From: Dryas octopetala
Lineage: Eukaryota; Streptophyta; Magnoliopsida; Rosales; Rosaceae
Direction of reading: 5' to 3'
DNA length: 64,000 nt
Assembly: GCA_963921425.1 (NCBI GenBank)
Contig: OY992833.1
Location: forward strand, 23,608,698-23,672,697
A model generated the notes under the pieces. That model worked only from the letters and a program-made list of their open reading frames with translations, was not told where the DNA came from and made no database searches. The position numbers were made by a program, and so were the translations under genes. Shown here piece by piece: positions 1 to 12,045 of the stretch (the stretch's first letter is position 1; every line of letters begins with the position of its first letter).

Positions 1-478
1 GTGTAATAACTTGAAGATTTTTTTTTGAGTTATGCTTATTTCAATTTTCATATTATTTATTTATTTTTGAACACAATGTTAAATAATGTGATAATGTAGA
101 TTTAATTAAGAAGAAACTTTTGTGGCGATATTTTTATTTATATGTGCCAGTAGGGAGTTAAAGTGGTTGTGGGGAGGTTCAGGTGGATGGTCTTTTTCCG
201 TGTTTTGAAGAGGTTCAAGAAACTCTTGAAGACTTAGTTCTTCTATGCTTGGCCATTCTGCCTATTGATTGAAAATATACTTATTTTTGTTTGCTTGATT
301 ATTTTATTCTATTTTAAGAAAAAAAAGTTCCATTTGTCCCATGCCCAACAAGAAGTATTTACTGTTTAACTCACTGATCATTGTTTTGTTTGCTTGAAAT
401 CATTAACAGACAACATAATACAGTTCTTATTGTTTTGAGTTATTTTGGTAACTTGGAACACTTTTTCTGTCTTAACAG
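1..478 (+). other. Intron or upstream part of the TOPLESS-related gene
   Basis: AT-rich sequence that ends in a pyrimidine-rich tract and an AG at 477-478, just before the first recognisable exon. That exon starts in phase with a split codon. No open stretch resembling the preceding linker of TOPLESS proteins was found, so the upstream exon is presumably outside the window. Confidence 0.6.
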
Positions 479-3400
479 TCACCGGTTTAAAGCATCCAAG
501 AACACCATCAAATGCTCTTGGGATGCTTGATTACCAAAACTCTGATCATGAGCAACTAATGAAACGCCTGCGGTCTGCACAATCTGTTGATGAGGTATTA
601 GTAGATGGTTTTAATTCTCTACATAATTTATGGATACTTTTTTCTTGCATTTTGTGGTCCTGTATCTAGATGGTTCATTGTTGCGCTAATTATGGAACTT
701 CCTACTTTTTATGTTCAGGTCAGTTATCCTCCCACTGCCCATCATACTTCATGGTCGCTAGACGACCTACCGAGAACTGTAGCTTGTACTCTTCGTCAGG
801 GATTCACTGTGATAAGCATGGATTTCCACCCTTCTCATCCCACATTACTTGCTGGTAAGTTGTACGTAAAATCCCACAGAAATTGTGCCTTGAGTGGACA
901 TAGTTTGAAGTGATACCTTTAAGATTTAGTTTCTATGCCAAGACAAAAAAGAAAATTAGTTTACATGAAGTTTCTATCTCATATCTGACTTGAATATTAT
1001 ATGTTTATAATTGAGTAGTTGGCTGTAGTAACGGTGAAATTACACTGTGGGAAGTTGGGCTGCGAGAGAGGCTGGTTTCAAAGCCATTCAAAGTATGGGA
1101 TACGAATAATTCTTCCATGCCATTTCAGGTGTAGATCTCATTACCCAGTCAGAACCTTATAAGCCTATCACTATTCTTTATCTCATTTTTAAAAACATCA
1201 AATTTGTTTGTGCTTGGTAAGTTGCATTTGGTTTTCAAAGTTTTGGTCTTCATGATATTTGGTTAAAGGTTATTAAAAGAGGTCTGTACTACTCATTATC
1301 ATTGACCACTGCTGTATGTTAACTTTGAGTCTTTTCTAGGCTGCTAATGTCAAAGACTCATCAATGTCTGTTAAACGTGTATCATGGAGTCCAGATGGAA
1401 ACTTAATTGGTATGTGCAGCAGCGCTTCTCTAAAATCATCTGAAATTCATTTCTGAATGCATATTTGAACATAATCTCCTGTATTTTGTGTTGTAGGTGT
1501 TGCATTTACGAAACATTTGGTTCATTTGTATGCTTATCAAGGGTCTACTGATCTACGTCAACATTTGGAGGCATGTTTTGATTCACTTTATGCTAATTCA
1601 AAAAGAATTATTTGCCACTTTAGACTGATGTTTGGATTTGGTTTTCTCATAGATTGATGCCCACATTGGTAGTGTGAATGATTTAGCATTCTCTCATCCA
1701 AACAAGCAATTATGTGTTATAACTTGCGGAGATGATAAGCTGATAAAGGTGGGGGCCAGAATTTTTGTAGCTTGTACATTTTTTTTGTTTAACTCGATAA
1801 ATAGTTCTGACAAAAAAAAAAACTTGATAAATAGTTAATGGCTGATTTTTTTATCTTTAAATTTACAGGTATGGGATTTGGCTGGAAGAAAGCTTTTCCA
1901 CTTTGAAGGCCATGAAGCACCTGTTTACTCAATTTGCCCCCATCAGAAGGAGAATATTCAGGTAAGACATGTCCATTACCTGAAGCCTGGGTATGCATGT
2001 ATATATAAACACACACACACCTACCTACACACGCACGCACACACACAAAGCGCTTCCTAAATGGTCTACTGGAAAAAGGTGTAAATGTCAAGCTTCTTCT
2101 TGCAGTGAAGATGCATCTTACTTATGTCATGGTTTTCCTTTTTTTTTTTTTTTTTTTTTTTGCAGTTTATATTTTCAACTGCTGTTGATGGGAAAATAAA
2201 AGCTTGGCTGTATGACAATGTGGGCTCCAGGGTTGACTATGATGCTCCTGGGCAGTGGTGCACCACAATGCTGTACAGCGATGATGGAAATAGGTAGAAT
2301 GAAGATCTACACAGACTATTCTATAAGTTACCATTGTCACATATTTCTCTGTTCATGTGATGATGTGCGAATTATGACTGATCCTCCTAAATCTCAGATT
2401 ATTCTCTTGTGGGACTAGCAAAGATGGTGAGTCCTTCCTGGTTGAATGGAATGAAAGTGAAGGGGCAATAAAGAGGACGTATACTGGGTTCAGAAAGAAA
2501 TCTTCTGGCATAGTGCAATTTGATACCACAAGAAATCACTTTTTGGCTGTTGGTGAAGATAACCAGATAAAGTTTTGGGATATGGATAATACAAATGTTC
2601 TTACTAGTGCAGATGCTGAGGGTGGACTTCCAGTAAAATTACTCATTATTCATTTACTTTTATTTTCAAAATTATGATTGAATAGCAGATACCCTTGTTT
2701 TGAGATTCCATTCATTGATGTAAGCATTTGGATTACTTCAGACTCTTCCCCGCTTGAGATTCAACAAGGAAGGAAATTTGCTTGCTGTTACCACGGCTGA
2801 AAATGGATTCAAGGTCCTTGCAAATGCTGATGGTTTCAGATCCTTAAGAGCAATCGAAACTCGATCTTATGAAGCATCCAGAGCATCTATTGAGATGAAG
2901 GTTGTTATTTCTCTTTCCATGCTATTCTAACCTTTTCATTCATTTGCATTTTTTGTTTCATGACAAATTGACTTTCTCTTTGCGAAGTGAGAACTTGATT
3001 TGCTTTATGTTCATGGATCAGGTATCTACTTCTGCCATGGTTGCAAACATCAATCCGATCATTAATAAAGTGGACCATATGGATAGAAGCTCTCCTGCCA
3101 GACCTACTCAGATTCTTGTATGCCATATAAATCATATAATTTAGATTCATATTTAAATGCTATTCGTAACTAAATGGCAACTGATTGGCTGTCAAAGTAC
3201 AACCATAGCTGTTTAGTCATGAAATTTAATTGTCATTGTTACCAAATTCAGTTTAATAAGTTATCTAGTGGTATTGTGATTTTTTCCCTTTTTTCCTAAT
3301 CTAATTTTACTAAATAAATTTTGTAGAATGGAGTTGATTCTATGGAAAGAAGCGTAGAAAAGAGAAGAAATTTGGATGATGTATCTGATAAAAATAAATG

Positions 3401-5939
3401 TTGGGAACTGGCAGAGATTGTTGATCCTGTTCAGTGTCGAGTGGTTACTATGCCAGATAGTAAAGATCCAACTAACAAGGTGGGCTTTTGTTTTATATTT
3501 TCCCTATTTTGTTGATTGTGATTCCATAGGTAATGATATTAAGAAGGTCTTGTTTGAATTAAGGTTGCTCGACTTCTTTACACAAATTCTGGTGCCGGCA
3601 TTCTGGCTCTTGGTTCAAATGGGGTGCAGAAGCTATGGAAGTGGAGCCGCAATGAACAAAATCCAAGTGGGAAGGTGATACTTGACACACACATGAATAA
3701 ATATTTCCCTTTTTTCTCAGCTGCATGTATTTGTCTATAAGAACATATAATGTGTTGAGTACTTGCAAAAACTTTCATGAAAAGATCTCTGACTTTTTGT
3801 GGGGTGAAAGGCCACTGCCAGTGTTGTTCCGCAACATTGGCAACCCAACAGTGGTCTTTTAATGATTAATGATGTCCCAGAGAATTGTGAAGAAGCAGTT
3901 CCATGCATTGCACTCTCAAAGAATGATTCCTATGTGATGTCTGCCTGTGGGGGAAAAGTGTCTCTGTTCAATATGATGACTTTTAAGGTAATTTAGTGAT
4001 GTAATGCAGATGTATCTTATGATGGTTTCTATTATCCGCTACAGTTTGCATGATGCTGTATGTATTGGATTGACAAGCGTGTTGGGACGAAAATTTCTTG
4101 GTTTGCAGGTAATGACAACTTTCATGCCACCTCCACCTGCATCAACGTTCCTGTCATTTCATCCTCTGGATAATAACATCATAGCAATTGGAATGGAAGA
4201 TTCAACTATCCACATTTACAATGTTAGAGTTGATGAGGTGATTGATTTAACAATCTTTGTGTCCATTGTTATGTGATTGAATTGCTCTTGTTGTTTACAA
4301 TTGAATCATGTTGCTCTGCTATTAGGTCAAAACAAAACTGAAAGGCCACCAGAAGCACATTACTGGTTTAGCATTTTCTGTCAACCTTAAAATCATGGTT
4401 TCATCAGGTGCTGATGCTCAAGTATGTGACTCCCATTTTCTTTTTCTTGTTTTGTAACGGGAACAACTTATTATCCCTTTTCTGTTAGGCTAAAATTTCA
4501 CTTTTGGTCCTTGTAGTTTGGACCAAGTTCTATTTTGGTTCCTGTAGTTTCAACTTTCAATTGTTCTGATTTTGGTCTTGTAGTTTACAAATTGTTGCAA
4601 TTCAAGGACACATTAGCATTTTTGTCCCTTAATTCGTTAAATATATCATTGAATCACTAACGGTATGTACAGTACATGACCAAAATCGCAATGATTTATA
4701 AAGTACATGGCGAAAAGCGCAACGAATTTGACCATTTAATGAACAAAATGCTAATGTGTCTTTAAATTGCAACAATTTGTCAAGTACAGGACCAAAATTA
4801 GAACAATTGAAACTATAAAGACCAAAGTGGAATCAGACCCAAACTACAAAGACCATAAGTGAAATTTGGCCTTTCTGTTATTGTTGTTTTCTTGGTCTTT
4901 CTCTATGTCAATTTTATTTGCTAATTTGTTACTTTGCTTGCTAGTAAGTTGATGTGTACAAGTCCTAATATTTTATTTTCCCTTGAAAAATCATGGCTCA
5001 TGATATGGTTTATGCCAGAAATTGTTTCTTAAAACGAAAATGCATTTGCAGCTATGCTTTTGGAACATGGATGCATGGGATAAGAGGAAATCGGTTACAA
5101 TTCAACTGCCCGCTGGAAAGGCGCCTGCCGGTGACACGCAAGTGCAATTCTATTCTGATCAAGTCCGGTTGTTGGTATGCCATGAGACTCAACTAGCATT
5201 ATATGATGCTGCCAAAGCAGAATGCATTCGGCAGGTATAGAAATTCTTGGATGAGTTACTCTTGTTTGTGTGCAACAAATCCCTGATTTGTTTAATTATT
5301 GCAGTGGATGCCACAAGATGTATTGCCTGCGCCCATATCTTGTGCAGCATATTCCTGCAGTAGTCAACTAGTTTATGCGGCTTTTACTGATGGTAATATT
5401 GGAGTATTTGATGCTGATAGTCTGAAACTAAGATGTCGCATTGCCTTGTCGGCATACTTATCACAAGCATCATCAAACAGGTATTTAGAGCACTTAGTTA
5501 TGCGTGGTTGCTTTCTCACTTTCTACAGTATATAATTTGTGTGGTGCTATGCTGTGAGTTCACCTAGATTTCCACTTCAAAGTGTGAATTAAAAATACAA
5601 GAAAAGAGGACAAAAATTATCTTAATTCCTATGTAAAATGGAGTGTGCTGAGGTATTATTAAAAAAAAAAGTTGCATATCACCTGTTGATTAAGATGAAA
5701 AAAAAAAAGGAGAAAAATTTTCCATTGTTGTTGGTAGCACCCACCATTGTATCATTATTGACATCTAAACTAGGTTTGTCCTATTGTGTTACAGCCAAAC
5801 GGTGTACCCGCTAGTCCTTACAGCACATCTGCAAGAGCCACATCAATTTGCTGTTGGACTGACAGATGGATCTGTTAAAGTTATAGAGCCCTCAGAAGCC
5901 GAGGGGAAGTGGGGAGTTTTGGTGCCTGCAGATAATTGA
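479..5939 (+). CDS. TOPLESS-related transcriptional co-repressor, 3' part (5' end outside window)
   Basis: Nineteen exons give an open frame of about 826 residues ending at a TGA at 5937-5939: 479-594, 719-854, 1019-1128, 1340-1409, 1497-1570, 1653-1748, 1869-1961, 2166-2293, 2398-2632, 2742-2900, 3022-3117, 3327-3479, 3564-3674, 3811-3987, 4109-4237, 4326-4421, 5052-5234, 5305-5480 and 5795-5939. All phases join. Recognisable pieces are KHPRTPSN, HEQLMKRLRSAQSVDEV, GEITLWE, WSPDGNLIGVAFTKH, GDDKLIKVWD, GHEAPVYS and the C-terminal EAEGKWGV. These match the linker and the two WD40 propellers of TOPLESS/TPR proteins, closest in my memory to the TPR2/TPR3 type. The family is about 1,130 residues, so roughly 300 N-terminal residues (LisH, CTLH, the EAR-motif binding region) lie to the left. 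Family role: nuclear co-repressor recruited by EAR-motif proteins in auxin, jasmonate and developmental signalling. Intron 5 has a GC donor and intron 16 holds a MITE. I see no further exon in 1-478, which I read as intron. Confidence 0.93.
1571..1652 (+). other. GC-AG intron (intron 5) of the TOPLESS-related gene
   Basis: The reading frame requires a junction after GAG at 1570 and before ATTGATGC at 1653. The bases after 1570 are GCATGT, so the donor is GC, not GT; the acceptor is a normal TAG. The join gives QHLE followed by IDAHIGSVNDLAF, which fits the family. Confidence 0.8.
2010..2165. repeat. AC-rich microsatellite and poly-T tract in intron 7
   Basis: Interrupted (AC)n and CACG repeats at about 2010-2047 and a long T run just before the acceptor near 2140-2161. 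Both lie inside the intron between exons 7 and 8 of the TOPLESS-related gene. Confidence 0.85.
4488..4871. mobile_element. Mutator-type MITE in intron 16 of the TOPLESS-related gene
   Basis: A 384-bp AT-rich element with terminal inverted repeats of about 35 bp: GGCTAAAATTTCAC at the left, and GTGAAATTTGGCC at the right in inverted orientation. It is flanked by an exact 9-bp direct repeat, TTTCTGTTA, at 4479-4487 and 4872-4880. A 9-bp duplication is the usual signature of Mutator-like transposition. There is no coding capacity, so it is non-autonomous. Confidence 0.85.
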
Positions 5940-8122
5940 AAATGTTCCTGCTTCTTAGCAGCTCCAAATAGAAATTCTATGTCCATTTCTCAATGTTGAT
6001 TTGTATGATCTATTCATGTACTATAGCAGACTAGTAGGTTGGTGTTCCATATATATGTGCCTCACCGAATGCGTGAGCAATATAGAGATCTAAATGGTTA
6101 GAGCAAAAATTAATGTATATTATATGTTTTCCATGATAGATGTGTTAATTGTTTCTACAAATAAACAGTTTTTTCTCCCCGTCTGCTGCAATTTGCCTTG
6201 TTTTGGCACACTTATTATCATTTACCAATACCAATACTTAAAAACTGGAAATGAACTACTTGTCTCTACGAAATTAATGATCAGGGTGTTCAAGAAAAAT
6301 GGACGGGCTACATGCTTTCAGTGTTTACATTGTCGTTTTGAACTGAATCTTAAATTGCAGGTGCAGGGTGACAGTGAAATTTGCACTACATCTGATTGTC
6401 TGCAGGTACATGACTCCTCATTTTGTTTTGCTTGAGGTAGAAAGTGTTGATATTTTTATAAGTTGTAAGCATTGTTGGAATCACATTGGGTTTCTGAACA
6501 GAGAAAATAAAGAAGGGAAAGCCGAATTGATGTCTCTCTGACATTTTGGGGTCGTAGGATGTGGTCAGGTAGAGAAAACAGTAAGCAGACAATGAATGAG
6601 GTGCATGTAGAGATGTGATATTGAGAAGTACATGCATGTAGCTGTTCTCATGTGAACGCAGGTGAAGGACAAAGCCATGTAGTGAAAGTTACTCGGTATG
6701 TTATAAAGGACAAGCCATGTAGTAAACTCATTTACCCAACACTCTCCCCCTCTTTTCGGAGTCTAAAAAGTCTTGTAGTACGGTAGAAAAAGAGACAAAA
6801 AGAAACTTTGCTCCAGAAAATAGGGTTCGGATATGAAAGTTTAGATGAGCTTTACCAGTTACCACTTTCCCAGCCAAACTAATTAAAAATGCCCAAATCA
6901 TAAATTCTTATAGGATTTACATGATACAAGTCACCTAAAAATAAATTATTGTGTTTGTATCACCTAAAAATAAATTATTGTGTATGATAATAATATCATA
7001 TTACATATTAACATTGTATAATTATTAACGGAATGTTCTGGTTACACAATAATTTTTTCGTAAGTTACCCATGTGGTTGAAACATAATCAAATTATTATT
7101 TACTCTATAACTTCCCTTCTAAGAAAGAAGTCCTCCAACTTCCAAACGTGGTAGTTAATAAAACAAAATAATAAGCATTATTAGGCCAAATGTGTCCCAT
7201 AAACTTCTCCACAAATGACAAGTTTAATGGGTGTAGTTGCTAAAATTTATAAGATGCCAAATAGAGTTACAGGACCGGAACTGTACGTGCAGGCTGGCTC
7301 CTATATCTGGTTCACGTCTTTCGAACTCCTCACATTATTGCAATTGAAGAAAAAAGACAAAAGGACAGCCAATGTGTTGAGGGGTTACTGGTTAGGTCGT
7401 CTACCTCACCAAAGGGCACTTGGGAGTTGGGAGGGGTCCCTGAATAATAAGGTGGCCTGTGATTTGTTCCTATCATGTCATGTGGGTCTTGACCAAGGAA
7501 AATATGATGACACTCACACAAAACCTGAATTTGCAGGCCTGGTATTAATTTTTGTGTACTGTTAGTTCATTTGGCTTTGCATGTGCTTTTTTATGGAAGT
7601 CACTGTAGAAGAAAGTGGTGCATGTTGGGATGTTTGTCCTTGTGAGATTTGCCTGATTGAGTACCCATTTGACTGCTTGTTTCCTTGGTCGTTGATGCAC
7701 CAAAGAAATGCATGGTATACGTAATATATAATATCTATTGGGTATATGTTAAATCAATGCTAGCTGGCTATGCAACCCTTAAACCATAAGGAAAGAACAT
7801 ATATATATATAATTGCTGTGAGTTGTCCCAATTAACTTGATCAATAACATTCTAGAGACTAGTTTGTATTTTAGTATACGTTATTTGATGTGGAAGAAAC
7901 TAGTTTGTATTTTAGTATATCTTGTCAATAAATGAATAAGTTTTGAAGAACTTTATAAATGTGTAGTGCTTAATTAAGTGACTTAAGCCTAAGATTTAGG
8001 GATAGAGATTGTATATGTTCTTTATGTAAACTATATATGTTAGCTTTTCTAATATTTCTTTCTGGATGATGAACTATACAGCGATATACATATTTAACTC
8101 TATATAGAAATATTCACTTTGC
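5940..8122. other. Intergenic region 3' of the TOPLESS-related gene
   Basis: Presumed 3'-UTR followed by AT-rich intergenic DNA. Short open frames at 6094-6435 and 7215-7565 show no family resemblance and no matching splice structure. A direct repeat of about 28 bp, starting with TCACCTAAAAATAAATTATT, lies at about 6931-6985. Nothing else was recognised. Confidence 0.5.
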
Positions 8123-8125
8123 TAA

Positions 8126-8450
8126 GAGCAACTCCAAGAGACTCTTCAAATCTCACTTTGCTGACTTATGTGACAATTTGAATAGTATTTATTAAAGAGT
8201 TAAAATTCTTCACTTTAATAGACTCTTCAAATTTAAACAAAATTAATTTAATTTTTATTATGATTATAGTAAATTTTAAACGTTAAACAACTCTTAAATT
8301 AATAATAAATTTGATTTAAAAAGCCTAATTCATTCTTCAAATTTAATTAGTTGATTTTGGGTTCCTATTTTAAAGAGTTTATTTGAGTGAATTTTTCCTA
8401 AGTGGCACATGAAGCATTCAAAACAATTTTAAGAGTCTATTAAAATGCTC
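8126..8450. mobile_element. Tourist/Harbinger-type MITE
   Basis: A 325-bp AT-rich element. The left end GAGCAACTCCAAGAGACTCTT matches, with mismatches, the inverted right end AAGAGTCTATTAAAATGCTC. It is flanked by TAA at 8123-8125 and 8451-8453, the trinucleotide duplication expected of PIF/Harbinger elements. No open frame. Confidence 0.65.
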
Positions 8451-8453
8451 TAA

Positions 8454-10706
8454 TACTCTCTCTCACTCTACACGCATTGATAATGGTGGATCAATTGACC
8501 CACTAACCAAATTTCTTCAATTAAATTCAGTGTTAAATAAAACTGTTTGATAAAATATCTCAAAAAACCCATACTTTCTAAGCTAGAATAAGGTAACAAA
8601 ATTTAGGAATGAATTAATATTGAATTTTTAAAAAAACTAGAGCTCATATACCATGCTAGACCTTCATGAATCTCATGCACAAAAAATTAAATCACTAATG
8701 AAACGATCGAGTCACCAATACATATCAAGTTAATTAACAACCATAATGATGAATTAAAGCATAAAGTTTCAGCATATATAATCTGGATTTAAGCCACAGT
8801 AATGGAACTACACCATGTGAGGAATTAAAGAAAAAGAAAACTACATAAATCGATAACCTTTTGCTGGCTAACTGTGATGCGTATCTCAATTACTTGACCT
8901 TAAAAAACTGCGGCTGCATTCATATGAAGATATTCACAGTGCCCCACTTGGGCATTTCCTAAACTCAACTTTACGGCGATCAAGCAGAATTTATGCCTTT
9001 TGGTGATCTCTGTATATAGTAAAGCTAGATGGAGGAATGTTCTTCTTCTTTATATAAAATTCAGACTGAAATGTGAAAGCTACAAATCTTTGGTGCTTTT
9101 AGATTTTTTTATTAGTTGGATCAGATGAATATTTAAGCAAAAATAGATCAAAAATTAATGTGTTGGCAAAGCTTCCATGTCAAAAAGTTGGTGATCAAAA
9201 GCTACAGACTGGGGCAATACAAATTCAAAAGTGGACTGGACTTATTAAGGAGATCGACCACTTAAGAAGGAACCATATTAGGGCCACGTACCTTGATTTT
9301 AATCATTTTACCCTATTATGCAAATTATATTGGTTTGCAAAATAAGGTCATCTCAAAGCACAAGAAAAGATACTAATAACGTCCAAGATGTTCTACACTC
9401 GGAATATATATTAGATGCTTCCCAATGGAACTTCCCTATTCCCTAACATTTTGGTAACTTGATTATAATTTACCATCATATATCGTTTACAAATGCTGCA
9501 AGAAAATCAAATTTTAGCTGCATGATTTAATGTGGCTTGTGAGCCCGATACTAAAAGTTTAACCAAACATTGTCCAACTTTGTTTCATACTTTCTTTTGT
9601 GAAAGACATAAGTCATTTAGAGGCATTAAATTGGGGAATACGAAAAGTATAACAAGAAAATGACCTGCTTAAAATGGGTATAGTATAACATTATATTGTC
9701 TAATAAATCATGTTGTGTCATGTCAGGCACAACAAGATATATCTAATGCTGGCACAATAAGAAATCTAAGGAAGATACAACAGCCATATTGTGCGGTGAT
9801 GTGAGTAAGAAAAAAATTAGAGATTAGTCTTTCTAATATTTATTATTTTAAAAAAATTTATGACTTTTTTTTTTTAAATAAAATCCTTTGACCATTGTTT
9901 TATCAAAGAAATATGTTATTTTTTTTTTTTTTTCAGGGTATAAGATACGAGTTTACCTCATACCTTCCTAGGGTATAGAGTGAGGTTTGTAGATGCTGCA
10001 TATTAAGTTTTAACTTTGAGATTTTAGGTAAAGTCGACAAACCAGAACTGAGAATAAGTAAAATGCACTGCCAACCACTCAAAAATGACTGCCAAGGACT
10101 CGGCACTTGGTATGTATGAAAAAATTGAAATTAATAGACGAATATTGTGTAATATGGAATGATTATAATTAAATTAGACTTTAGTAATAATTTTAAAAAT
10201 CATAAGGCTTTAGTCAGTAAATTGTTAAATTAAAGAACCTAAATGAAAGTTCTCCAAGTTGGACCTAAATTGGTCATCCGATCCCTTACTATTTAAGTTA
10301 CAAATAAAGATAGGGAGAGATCAATCAAACAAAAAACAATTTATGTGGTTCTACGATCTTTGCTTATATTTAGGTGACGTGGAAATTGAAAATTCACTAT
10401 CAACCAATAACCACAAAAATTTTCCACAACCCTTAACCTCAACGTTCACTTAATAACTTTACAATTTGAAACCCCAATATATATCCAATCTCTTAACTTT
10501 CTTCAAAATCTTGAAGTACCAAGCTCTCTACTTTCTTCCACTATGAGAAACTTTCTTATGAGATTGTAAGGCAATAGTATAGATTACTAAAAAATATCTT
10601 GAATTCGAGAACTTGAAGCTTTATCAATGGTTATCGTATCATCTAATTCAGTAAAGAAAAAAAATGACAAAGCCACATAAGCATGCTAATAATGGCTAAT
10701 GCTAAT
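8454..10706. other. AT-rich intergenic DNA without recognised genes
   Basis: Very AT-rich sequence with homopolymer runs, for example near 9866 and 9919. I found no coherent exon series on either strand. Short open frames at 9160-9345 and 10259-10453 have no recognisable content. Confidence 0.5.
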
Positions 10707-10714
10707 ATTCACCC

Positions 10715-11154
10715 TAGGGGTGGAATTGGTTCGGTTACGATTCTATGAAATCGACAACCGAACTATAGGGAGGCAGAAGACACATAAGCAAACAGGCGCC
10801 GAATCGACATGGGTTGGTTACCAAAATTTCAGTGTTGGTGAGAGTCGGTCGGTGACATTTGGTAGGGCAATTAGGCATTTTGGTGTTTTGCCGAAGGGGT
10901 TTTTCATGTCGCTTTCGACCATTGATGGTGACAGTTGGGTCCTTTATGTTAACCGAAACCAACAAGGCAAGAAAATAACCAAACTGATCGGTGGTGGTGA
11001 CAGTTTTGGAGGGGTTTTTCATGCCGCTTTTGACCACCGGTGGTGACAGTTAGGTCTTTTCTGCTAACCGAAACCACCAAGGCAAGAAAATAACTGAACT
11101 GATCGGTGGTGGTGACGGTTTTTTTCAATTGATCAGTCAAAAATGCCTGCCCTA
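10715..11154. mobile_element. Small hAT-like element with an internal tandem duplication
   Basis: The left end TAGGGGTGGAATTGG is typical of plant hAT elements; the right end is TGCCTGCCCTA. The flanks are ATTCACCC at 10707-10714 and ATTCACCA at 11155-11162, an 8-bp target duplication with one mismatch. The inside holds two imperfect copies of a unit of about 115 bp, starting near 10896 and 11011, each containing GGCAAGAAAATAAC and GATCGGTGGTGGTGACAG. The open frames here are accidental, caused by the repeat. Confidence 0.65.
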
Positions 11155-11860
11155 ATTCACCAAATTCAAAATAATTTCACAAAAAACCAAAAACCAAAAA
11201 AAAAAAAATGATGTGTCCTCACATAAGTTGGATCCTTATGTTCTGTCCAGTGATTGACGCCAGGCTAGCATCCTTGCCATGATTGAGTGTGGGTCCCACT
11301 TCCGCCCCCTCTGCTCTGTCATGCCACATGCGGTCTCAATGCCCCATGCACTCCTTCACTTATTTTATTCCTCACTCACCCGCAGTCCTACTCTCATCCC
11401 GTACCACCCCACCTTCTCTCGCTGACGTGGCACTCGTTTCACACGACCCTTCCGTGAACTCCTCAGTAGCCTTATCACCGCCCTTATTATTTTGGACTTT
11501 CAACTAATGACTTTCAACAAATGTAAGCAAACAAAGGACACTATTACAACTTAAAAATTGAGTCTTTAATTTTCTCTTATTACAGAACAGTAGCAGTGTG
11601 TCTCTGTCACTCAAAATGGAGAGGGCCGTTTCAAACAATTGTTGTCGGCGAGAGACGTTATTCATCATATTCATTTAGAGGGGTTAATTACCAATTAGTG
11701 GCAATAAATAGTATTATATTCCCTTTTATTCTCTCTCTCTCTCTCTCTCTGTACCTTCTGTGTTTGATTTGCTTGATGTGCATGGAGAGCTGTCATTTCC
11801 ATAGTGGCAAATAATTTGCCTTGACCATGTATTATATTTTGATATTTTTCTTCCTTACCA
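11155..11860. other. Upstream region of the polygalacturonase gene
   Basis: A pyrimidine-rich intergenic stretch. It contains a (CT)n run at about 11731-11749 and precedes the TATA-like element at 11861. No gene was recognised. Confidence 0.4.
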
Positions 11861-11868
11861 TATATAAG
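11861..11868 (+). promoter_or_regulatory. TATA-like element of the polygalacturonase gene
   Basis: TATATAAG lies about 185 bp before the proposed ATG at 12046. A CTT repeat (about 11949-11973), typical of plant 5'-UTRs, lies between. Assigned by position and motif only. Confidence 0.45.
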
Positions 11869-12045
11869 TATTTATGCCTGTGTCATTTATACAATTAATG
11901 CCTCATAACACACGGACTTACAATAAGGCTTCCCCATCTCTGTGGGTGCTTCTTCTTCTTCTTCTTCTTCTTCTCTGCTGCAACTTTTTCTTTGGGCAGA
12001 GCTTGTTCTTCTCTCTTTTTGGTCACTGCTGCAGAGCTTTGACCC

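Noticed and set aside
6094..6435. 113-codon frame after the TOPLESS-related gene
   Set aside because: No family resemblance, no matching codon or splice pattern; probably 3' flank.
10699..11046. Open frame of 115 codons
   Set aside because: Lies inside the hAT-like element and crosses the internal tandem duplication; mirror frames exist on the minus strand.
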